5,052 bases of DNA from Bacteroidia bacterium (GTDB taxonomy: Bacteria > Bacteroidota > Bacteroidia > Flavobacteriales > Flavobacteriaceae). Shown in pieces: positions 1 to 5,052 of this stretch (the stretch's first letter is position 1; every line of letters begins with the position of its first letter). The stretch is taken from NCBI GenBank assembly GCA_030429325.1, contig JAUICT010000203.1, forward strand, positions 1 to 5,052, read 5' to 3'. A program made the position numbers and the translations under genes. The notes beneath the pieces are model-generated. The model was given only the letters and a program-made list of their open reading frames with translations, was not told the DNA's origin and did no database searches.

Positions 1-2465
1 TTCCCGGAGAACATTAGGGAATGGTTGGTAATCTCTTTCTCCCTGTTTCTGTTGTTGTATGTGGCCACGTAGGTAAGTCTAACATCCCACGGAATGTCCG
101 TTCTGTAGGTTGGACTGTCCACTTCGTCAGTGCCGGCATCATCCTTTTTAAAATGGGGTTCCCCATCACGGGCGCCCTGAAGTTCAAACGGGTTGGCACC
201 ATAATCTGGTTGCCCCTGTTGGTCATCGTCTTCTTTCTTGCCTTTGGCTCCTTTCTTGAACATTTCACTGTTCAGGGAAAAACCGGTATTTATACGCGCT
301 GATGTCAATCGTGCCAAACCACCCCCATTTTTAATGTTCAAGGTATTTATTCTTCTGCCATTATTGTCTATGGCGTAGGGATCAAAAGTAGCGGCAAAGT
401 TAATGGGGACTTTTTTAATGATTTCGGTGGAACCGGATAAATTGATAGGGCTCAGCTTCAACGAATCGGCTTCAAAATTATAGCTGGTTGATAGGGTAAG
501 GTTACTAAGGATGCTCACTTTTCTAGGTTCAGTGGCCGTTGAGTCCTTGTCCCTGACCTTGGCCTCCAAAGTATTCTGTAATGAGAAGTTAAGGGAGCTT
601 CCCTTGCTTAAAGAGGGCCTTCCATAGATACTTGTTTCATATGGGGTATACTGTACTTCATCACCATCGCCATCTATATAGCTATCATAAAATTGTTCAA
701 AGGAAGGCGTATAGCTATATCCAATGGAAGGTCTCATAACATGGCGGATAGCTTGGATTTTTTTGTCCTCTCCAAAATTAAAGGTACCATATACCACGGT
801 ACCAATGCTCGCTCCTAGATTATAACGGTTAAATCGGTCAAACCCGGCAATTGTATCTGTTACAACCCTTTCTTCCTCTTCAACATATCTGCGGCGGATG
901 GTCTCGAGTGTCCATACATCCTCATAACTTCCATTTAAGCTAACACTCAAATATTTGGCGACCTTGAAGTTGGTCCCAATAGGAATACGGTGCCTCGCCC
1001 CAATTTTGGCATCATCGAACATTTTGCTCGTAAAAAAGTCTTCCTCATTGGTAGTTATGCTGTTTTGGGCGTTCACATCATACTGAAAGTTGATGTTCTG
1101 CAGGATGCCTTTTTTAATTCCATCGCGTTTGGCAAATGGGAAAATACGTTCCATACTGGCCTGGAACGTTGGCAACGACATGTTTATGGTTCTCTCTTCA
1201 GATCGCGTATTTTGGGTATGCGTCAAAGTTAAGCTAGTATTCACGGACGGATAGGCCGGAAATGTTTTGGAATAGCTTATGGACGAAGCAAAGGTATTGG
1301 TTTGGGAATTGTTTCGGTTTACTTGGTTCAGGGAGTTGGTATAATATTGACTACTTCCCAGGTTCACAGAAGCTGAAAATCGTGAATAGGGACTTGCCTT
1401 GGGATCCTGTGTATGCGTTATCCTAATGTTGTAATTACTGGTACGGCTATAATCGTCGAACCCTTTTTGACTTCGGATAAGGTTCTCATAGCTGAAATTG
1501 ATGTTTCCCTTAAAATTGTATCGTTTAGCATATATGGACTGCCCTCTAAACCCATAGCTGCCGTTGGTATAGAAATCTCCGGTAACACTGAGGTCCACAT
1601 ATTCGCTTATGGGTAGATAATACCCTCCATTCTGAAGGAAATATCCCCTTTGGGGATCATTACCAAAAGTAGGGAAGAGCAATCCGGCCACTCGCCCCGT
1701 GGTCAATGGAAAATATGCAAATGGCAAAGCAATGGGGGTGGGAACATCCACAATATACATATTGCTATAGCCAGCAATGATTTTTTTCTTGGGCACGAAT
1801 TTGGCCTTGCGAACACGGATATAATAATCTGGATCTATAGTGTCCTTTGAGGTAGTCAATTTCGCCTCACTTAGAAAGTACACGGAGTCGTTTTCCTTTT
1901 TGGTGACCTCGGCATATACCTTCATGGCATCACTGCCCAATTGCCCAAGTCCAGCTTGTTGTTCCGTTCTGGAATTCCAGATCAACGCTTTTTGGGTATC
2001 AAAATTAAAACGGATGGAGTCAGGGCGTACCTCATTGTCACCTTGTTTAAAATAAGGAATTTGCGAAAAAGTACCTGTGGAATCCCTCATTCGACCAGCA
2101 TAAACCTCATTTTTAACATAATCCATTACAATAACACCAGCTTTGAGTTCGGTATCTTGATAATAGATTTCTGCCTCGTCGTACAAATAAATTTTGTTAT
2201 CTTTCTGGCTGAGTTTTACGTAGTCCTTGGCCTTGTATTTGATTTTATCCAACAATAAAGGCTGTTTTTGGGCTGCGGAATCGACCTCAACAGAATCAAC
2301 CTCATTGGGACCTTTTAGGAAATTGGCCGGCATCAAGGGAGCTGTTATGCTATCCTGTATGGCTTTTATGGGCAAAGGCATAATAGGGTCTTCCTGAGCC
2401 ACTAAGGATGCTGTGCCACAAAGAAGAACAAATAGGAAAACTAAAAGATGTTTATTTGATTGCAA
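1..2465 (-). CDS. lptD: LptD-like LPS-assembly outer-membrane protein, C-terminus cut by window edge
   Basis: The frame is open for 821 codons from TTG at 2465-2463 to the left edge, with no stop seen. Residues 1-23 form a signal peptide (basic SNKH, hydrophobic LLVFLFVLLCG, then SLVAQ). About 73-235 looks like the OstA/LptA-like periplasmic domain (DKIKYKAKDYVKLSQ, then IYLYDEAEIYYQDTELKAG). A conserved PTPIALPFAYFPLT follows at about 239-252, where the barrel part begins. After it come long stretches of alternating aromatic/polar beta-strands rich in Tyr, Asn and Ser. By family knowledge, LptD is the outer-membrane translocon that places LPS in the outer leaflet, working with LptE. The start is set by an in-frame TGA at 2513-2511 and by the first ATG (codon 29) lying after the signal peptide. 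No cysteine is seen beyond the signal peptide. Flavobacterial homologues are, from memory, near 900 residues, so roughly the last tenth is missing. Family call is firm; actual LPS transport is inferred from homology. Confidence 0.9.
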   Translation of the reverse strand, partial: MQSNKHLLVFLFVLLCGTASLVAQEDPIMPLPIKAIQDSITAPLMPANFLKGPNEVDSVEVDSAAQKQPLLLDKIKYKAKDYVKLSQKDNKIYLYDEAEIYYQDTELKAGVIVMDYVKNEVYAGRMRDSTGTFSQIPYFKQGDNEVRPDSIRFNFDTQKALIWNSRTEQQAGLGQLGSDAMKVYAEVTKKENDSVYFLSEAKLTTSKDTIDPDYYIRVRKAKFVPKKKIIAGYSNMYIVDVPTPIALPFAYFPLTTGRVAGLLFPTFGNDPQRGYFLQNGGYYLPISEYVDLSVTGDFYTNGSYGFRGQSIYAKRYNFKGNINFSYENLIRSQKGFDDYSRTSNYNIRITHTQDPKASPYSRFSASVNLGSSQYYTNSLNQVNRNNSQTNTFASSISYSKTFPAYPSVNTSLTLTHTQNTRSEERTINMSLPTFQASMERIFPFAKRDGIKKGILQNINFQYDVNAQNSITTNEEDFFTSKMFDDAKIGARHRIPIGTNFKVAKYLSVSLNGSYEDVWTLETIRRRYVEEEERVVTDTIAGFDRFNRYNLGASIGTVVYGTFNFGEDKKIQAIRHVMRPSIGYSYTPSFEQFYDSYIDGDGDEVQYTPYETSIYGRPSLSKGSSLNFSLQNTLEAKVRDKDSTATEPRKVSILSNLTLSTSYNFEADSLKLSPINLSGSTEIIKKVPINFAATFDPYAIDNNGRRINTLNIKNGGGLARLTSARINTGFSLNSEMFKKGAKGKKEDDDQQGQPDYGANPFELQGARDGEPHFKKDDAGTDEVDSPTYRTDIPWDVRLTYVATYNNRNREKEITNHSLMFSG

Positions 2466-2485
2466 CGTGATAAATCCTATTTTTG
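2455..2485 (+). promoter_or_regulatory. Probable promoter of the amidase gene, overlapping the lptD start
   Basis: TTTG at 2455-2458 is followed after 19 bases by TATTTTTG at 2478-2485. Both halves and the spacing fit the flavobacterial promoter consensus (TTG, 17-23 bases, TAnnTTTG). Transcription would begin near 2491 and give an untranslated leader of about 105 bases before the amidase ATG at 2596. The element spans the first codons and the start codon of lptD on the other strand. The motif is AT-rich and short, so chance cannot be excluded. Confidence 0.5.
2475..2478 (-). promoter_or_regulatory. Possible ribosome binding site of lptD
   Basis: AGGA lies 9 bases upstream of the TTG start on the minus strand. 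It is the only Shine-Dalgarno-like motif at a usable distance from a start in the divergent region, and it favours TTG at 2465 over a CTG at 2501. Bacteroidota often initiate without such a motif, so the match may be chance. Confidence 0.35.
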
Positions 2486-2511
2486 TGCTGGTTTGGCTCA
2501 GTTTTTGGGCT

Positions 2512-2519
2512 CAAACTTA
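2512..2519 (-). promoter_or_regulatory. Probable -7 promoter element of lptD
   Basis: The minus strand reads TAAGTTTG, an exact match to the Bacteroidota -7 consensus TAnnTTTG. It lies 46 bases ahead of the TTG start, which predicts a leader of about 40 bases with transcription beginning near 2506. I see no TTG-type -33 element at the usual 17-23 base spacing, so the promoter may be weak or need an activator. Confidence 0.45.
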
Positions 2520-2568
2520 CATATATTTTTTGTTCTGATTATGGCGGATTACGATATTTTTAACCAAT

Positions 2569-2596
2569 TAGGAACACTATAATTACTCGGTTCTTA
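2569..2596 (+). other. Possible hairpin over the amidase start codon
   Basis: TAGGAAC (2569-2575) can pair with GTTCTTA (2590-2596): seven pairs including one G-T, around a 14-base loop. The right arm ends on the A of the amidase ATG, so folding could limit ribosome access. The stem is short and AT-rich and may form only weakly. The rest of the 2466-2595 gap shows no gene. Confidence 0.2.
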
Positions 2597-3816
2597 TGAA
2601 TAAAAGCAGGTCAACATTTTTGGTTTTTTTCCTATCAGTACTCACTTTAACATCCTTCACCAAAAATAATACCGAATTCCCTCCCAAGGATAAATTTGTT
2701 GTTGTTTTGGATGCTGGACATGGAGGGCATGACCCGGGGAACCTTGGAAATGGGTATTTGGAAAAGGATATTGCGCTAAAAATTGTACTGAAAGCAGGTG
2801 AGGAATTAAGCAAGCATCCGGATGTCAAAGTTGTTTATACTAGAAAGGACGACACTTTTGTTGATTTATTTAAAAGAGGGGAGATAGCCAATCAAGCCAA
2901 TGCGGACCTCTTTGTATCCGTACACTGTGATTCCCATAATTCGGACGCTCATGGGGCCGGTACTTTTGTTTTGGGGCTACATGCCAACCGACAAAATTTT
3001 GAAGTGGCCAAAAAGGAGAACTCGGTAATCTACTTGGAGGACGATTACGAACAACGTTATGCGGAGTACGATATCAATTCTCCAGAATCTGTCATTGGTC
3101 TTACCATTATGCAGGAAGAATTTTTGGACCAGAGCATTTTGCTTGGAAAAAGACTTCAAGATAATTTCACCAAACAACTCAAAAGGAAAGATAGAAAAGT
3201 AAAACAAGCAGGGTTTATAGTGCTGCACCAAACCTTTATGCCGAGTGTTTTGGTGGAAACAGGTTTTTTAACCAATAAAAATGAAGGAAGTTACTTGAAT
3301 TCATCAAAAGGGCAGGCTGAGATGGGAAAGGCAATTGCGGATGCTGTTTTGGCCTATAAATCGGACATTAGCAGTGGTGTTGAACCAAGCAGTGCCAGCC
3401 TGGAGATTGAAGATACAGAAGTTGCAGTGAATATTCCTGAAGAAAAAAAAGAGACAGCTCCTACGAAAACAGGAGAAACCAAAGAGACCAAGGCGCAAAC
3501 AGTTGAACATCAGGTAATTAAAGAAGAAAAAGAAGATAGTGCCCCATCGGCAGTAAGTAAATCAGATGTGGTTTTTAAAGTACAGCTTTTGGCGAGCGCC
3601 AAGAGCATTCCACTAAATGGACAAAATTTTAATGGATTGGACCAATTATCCCGAGAGCCTTTTAAAAATTTATACAGATATATGTATGGTAACGCCCCAA
3701 CTTTGGAAGAAGCCAAAAGGCTTAAGGCCAATGCCGATGCCAAGGGGTATACCACATCGTATATTGTGGCCTATAAAAATGGAAAGCGCGTGCCCATTTC
3801 GCAGGCGGTTAATTAG
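2596..3816 (+). CDS. Exported N-acetylmuramoyl-L-alanine amidase (Amidase_3) with C-terminal SPOR-like domain
   Basis: This 406-residue zinc hydrolase should cut the bond between N-acetylmuramic acid and L-alanine in periplasmic peptidoglycan, as AmiA/B/C do during daughter-cell separation. An N-terminal signal peptide (hydrophobic core about 8-21, no lipobox Cys) is followed by the Amidase_3 domain at about 34-250. Zinc ligands are visible as H42 in VVLDAGHGGHDPG, E56 in GYLEKDIAL and H110 in FVSVHCDS; E221 in VLVETGFLTN is the catalytic glutamate. Residues 142-176 form an acidic insert where E. coli AmiC-type enzymes carry an autoinhibitory helix. A Lys/Glu/Thr-rich linker (about 254-322) leads to a SPOR-like module at about 323-403 (VFKVQLLASAK, then LYRYMYGNAPTLEEAKRLK and KGYTTSYIVAYKNGKRVP), probably a glycan-binding septal targeting domain. 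There is no Shine-Dalgarno sequence. The gene is divergent from lptD and 68 bases ahead of the MCE gene. Domain and active-site calls are firm; the septal role is inferred. Confidence 0.95.
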   Translation: MNKSRSTFLVFFLSVLTLTSFTKNNTEFPPKDKFVVVLDAGHGGHDPGNLGNGYLEKDIALKIVLKAGEELSKHPDVKVVYTRKDDTFVDLFKRGEIANQANADLFVSVHCDSHNSDAHGAGTFVLGLHANRQNFEVAKKENSVIYLEDDYEQRYAEYDINSPESVIGLTIMQEEFLDQSILLGKRLQDNFTKQLKRKDRKVKQAGFIVLHQTFMPSVLVETGFLTNKNEGSYLNSSKGQAEMGKAIADAVLAYKSDISSGVEPSSASLEIEDTEVAVNIPEEKKETAPTKTGETKETKAQTVEHQVIKEEKEDSAPSAVSKSDVVFKVQLLASAKSIPLNGQNFNGLDQLSREPFKNLYRYMYGNAPTLEEAKRLKANADAKGYTTSYIVAYKNGKRVPISQAVN

Positions 3817-3858
3817 GTTGTCCACACAATGATAGCCTTGTCAAAAATATTCCTAATT
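3811..3858. repeat. Short inverted repeat between the amidase and MCE genes
   Basis: AATTAGG (3811-3817) and CCTAATT (3852-3858) are perfect inverse complements of seven bases separated by 34 bases. The left arm covers the amidase TAG stop and the right arm overlaps the putative -7 element of the next gene. The loop is long and the stem weak, with only a loose T-rich tail, so it is a poor terminator candidate. It may be a protein-binding site or chance. Confidence 0.2.
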
Positions 3859-3861
3859 TTG
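3854..3861 (+). promoter_or_regulatory. Possible -7 promoter element of the MCE gene
   Basis: TAATTTTG matches TAnnTTTG exactly and lies 23 bases ahead of the TTG start at 3885, predicting a very short leader. The nearest upstream TTG (3838-3840) is only 13 bases away, shorter than the usual 17-23. The MCE gene may therefore have a weak promoter of its own besides read-through from the amidase. Confidence 0.35.
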
Positions 3862-3884
3862 TTTAAAACCATAAACCGAATCTT

Positions 3885-4850
3885 TTGAAACTATCCAGGG
3901 AAATTAAAACTGGGGTTATTGTGTTAGCTGGGATTTTAGCCTTTATTTTTGGGTTGAGTTACCTGAAATCCGCCTCCCTATTTGAAAACAATAAGACTTT
4001 TCATGCTGTCTATGACAATGTGGGAGGACTGCAAGTCGGAACCCAAGTATCTATCAATGGGTTGAACGTGGGCAACGTAAACAATATTAAATTTAAGGAC
4101 AGTTCAGGAAAATTGGTGGTCACTTTTACCGTCAGCAACGAATTTGAATTCTCCGAAAATAGCGTTGCAGAACTTTATGACACTGGTATTATAGGGGGGA
4201 AAGGAATCCAGATAAACCCTGTTTTTGATGACGCTCCGCGTGCCAAATCAGGTGACACCCTTATATCGAATGTAAAACCTGGTATAACAGAATTAGTACA
4301 GCAAAAACTCACCCCATTACAGATGAAGGTGGAAGGAGCCGTTTCCCATGCAGATACCCTTTTGATGAACGTGAACCAGATTTTGGACGACCCAACCAAA
4401 AAAGAGCTCAAACAAACCATAGTTGCCCTTCATGAAATGGTAAATTCTTTTAAGGGCAGTGCAGATAAGATGAACGGTTTACTAGAGAACAATAAGGAAC
4501 AGTTGGACAACTCCTTAAAGAATGTGGACAACATTACTACAAATTTCTCAAAATTGTCCGATTCATTGGCTAATGCCGGATTGGCGCAAACTGTCTCCAA
4601 TTTTCAGGTTACGGTTGACCGTCTGAACACGGTCCTTGAAAAAATTGAAAAAGGGGAAGGGTCTTTGGGCAAGCTTGCCCACGATGATAAATTGTACAAT
4701 AATCTTGCTGAAGCTTCGCGGGAACTGGATTTACTGCTTCAGGACTTTAGGCTCAACCCAAAACGATATGTAAACGTATCCGTATTCGGTAAAAAACAGA
4801 AAGAGTACACCCTACCGGAAAAAGACCCTGCCGAACAGGACCAAAATTAA
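3885..4850 (+). CDS. MlaD/MCE-family lipid transport protein, TTG start
   Basis: This 321-residue protein resembles the substrate-binding MCE subunit of Mla-type ABC systems, which shuttle phospholipids between the inner and outer membranes. A single N-terminal membrane anchor (about 10-27, GVIVLAGILAFIFGLSYL) should leave the rest in the periplasm. The MCE domain spans about 37-118 and carries the hallmark GLQVGTQVSINGLNVGNV (48-65) and GIIGGKGIQI. A long helical, Asn/Lys/Leu-rich region follows (about 130-285), probably coiled coil, with the family motif GEGSLGKLAHDDKLYNNL (257-274) and then LNPKRYVNVSVFGKK (290-304) before a charged tail. E. coli MlaD is much shorter (about 183 residues); the long helical tail suits Bacteroidota and PqiB/LetB-like tube-forming relatives. 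TTG is the only plausible start because an in-frame TAA lies at 3864-3866 with no ATG between. The permease and ATPase partners (MlaE, MlaF) are not in the window. The substrate is inferred. Confidence 0.93.
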   Translation: MKLSREIKTGVIVLAGILAFIFGLSYLKSASLFENNKTFHAVYDNVGGLQVGTQVSINGLNVGNVNNIKFKDSSGKLVVTFTVSNEFEFSENSVAELYDTGIIGGKGIQINPVFDDAPRAKSGDTLISNVKPGITELVQQKLTPLQMKVEGAVSHADTLLMNVNQILDDPTKKELKQTIVALHEMVNSFKGSADKMNGLLENNKEQLDNSLKNVDNITTNFSKLSDSLANAGLAQTVSNFQVTVDRLNTVLEKIEKGEGSLGKLAHDDKLYNNLAEASRELDLLLQDFRLNPKRYVNVSVFGKKQKEYTLPEKDPAEQDQN

Positions 4851-4853
4851 GAT

Positions 4854-5052
4854 ATGCAATACCTTCCCAACATTCTTTTTCTAATAGCCCTGATAGTGGG
4901 TATCGGTTTTTTTGTCAAGAATGTTAAAAAGCTCGCTAGAAACATCAAATTGGGAAAAGATGTTGATGTAAGCGACCATAAGCCACAACGATGGAGGAAT
5001 ATGGTTCGGATTGCATTGGGACAGAGTAAAATGGTTGTTCGCCCTGTTGCTG
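4854..5052 (+). CDS. N-terminal part of a membrane protein, probably an HdrD/GlpC-like Fe-S oxidoreductase
   Basis: The frame begins at ATG 4854, three bases after the MCE stop codon, and is open to the right edge (66 codons). It starts with a hydrophobic segment (about 3-20, YLPNILFLIALIVGIGFF), then a basic stretch (KNVKKLARNIKLGKD) and RWRNMVRIALGQSKMVVRPVA. I recognise this N-terminus as that of the flavobacterial membrane '(Fe-S)-binding protein', which carries further membrane helices and two 4Fe-4S motifs in the heterodisulfide-reductase/GlpC style. None of the cysteine motifs lies within the visible part, so the call rests on resemblance and on the usual gene order after the MCE gene. 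The three-base gap points to translational coupling with the MCE gene. An electron-transfer role would be inference. Confidence 0.7.
   Translation, partial: MQYLPNILFLIALIVGIGFFVKNVKKLARNIKLGKDVDVSDHKPQRWRNMVRIALGQSKMVVRPVA

Noticed and set aside
21..302. Plus-strand open frame of 93 codons
   Set aside because: It lies wholly within the antisense of lptD, whose frame continues through it with a coherent outer-membrane protein sequence; the plus-strand translation resembles no family.
990..1232. Plus-strand open frame of 80 codons
   Set aside because: Antisense to the lptD barrel region; no family resemblance.
1941..2258. Plus-strand open frame of 105 codons
   Set aside because: Antisense to the well-supported OstA-like domain of lptD; no promoter or recognisable domain.
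2525..2532. A second amidase -7 element near ATTTTTTG
   Set aside because: TA is offset by one base from the TAnnTTTG consensus and no TTG lies at the right distance upstream; the 2455-2485 element fits better.
2583..2828. Minus-strand open frame opposite the amidase N-terminus
   Set aside because: Shadow of the amidase gene, where the zinc-binding motif DAGHGG is encoded on the plus strand.
3617..3832. Plus-strand open frame of 71 codons overlapping the amidase end
   Set aside because: Out-of-frame shadow of the SPOR-like domain; its translation is Pro/Arg-rich and without family features.
3811..3866. Rho-independent terminator after the amidase
   Set aside because: The inverted arms are AT-rich, have a 34-base gap and lack a clean T-run, so read-through into the MCE gene is more likely.
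1..5052. CRISPR array, tRNA, insertion sequence or phage element
   Set aside because: No spaced direct repeats, no cloverleaf-like segment and no transposase or integrase-like protein were seen; nearly all the window is accounted for by four housekeeping-type genes.

Overview
The window reads as an ordinary chromosomal piece of a Bacteroidota genome, most likely a member of the Flavobacteriaceae. The clues are moderate-to-low GC, TAnnTTTG-type promoter elements, near absence of Shine-Dalgarno sequences, frequent TTG starts, and protein sequences typical of marine flavobacteria. I recognise four genes, all tied to the cell envelope or membrane. I see no mobile element, CRISPR array, tRNA or rRNA.

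Layout: positions 1-2465 (minus strand) hold most of an LptD-like outer-membrane LPS-assembly protein, which runs off the left edge without a stop. It appears in no closed reading frame because its 3' end lies outside the window, but I read it through 821 codons without interruption. Positions 2466-2595 are a divergent control region. Positions 2596-3816 (plus) encode an exported zinc N-acetylmuramoyl-L-alanine amidase with a C-terminal SPOR-like domain. Positions 3885-4850 (plus) encode an MlaD/MCE-family lipid-transport protein that starts with TTG. Positions 4854-5052 (plus) hold the first 66 codons of a membrane-anchored protein resembling the Fe-S oxidoreductase usually found after this MCE gene in flavobacteria. 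It is cut by the right edge.

The joint theme is envelope upkeep. LptD inserts LPS into the outer leaflet. The MCE protein probably moves phospholipids between the membranes. The amidase opens peptidoglycan at septa so that daughter cells separate. The amidase, mlaD-like and Fe-S genes run in one direction and could be co-transcribed, with the last two almost certainly translationally linked. A well-spaced flavobacterial promoter for the amidase lies across the start codon of lptD, so the two divergent units probably have overlapping 5' ends. I did not find a new biological system. The points worth a second look are the promoter architecture, two sequence-forced TTG starts, an inhibitory-type insert in the amidase, the lack of cysteines in the visible mature LptD, and the Fe-S/MCE pairing.
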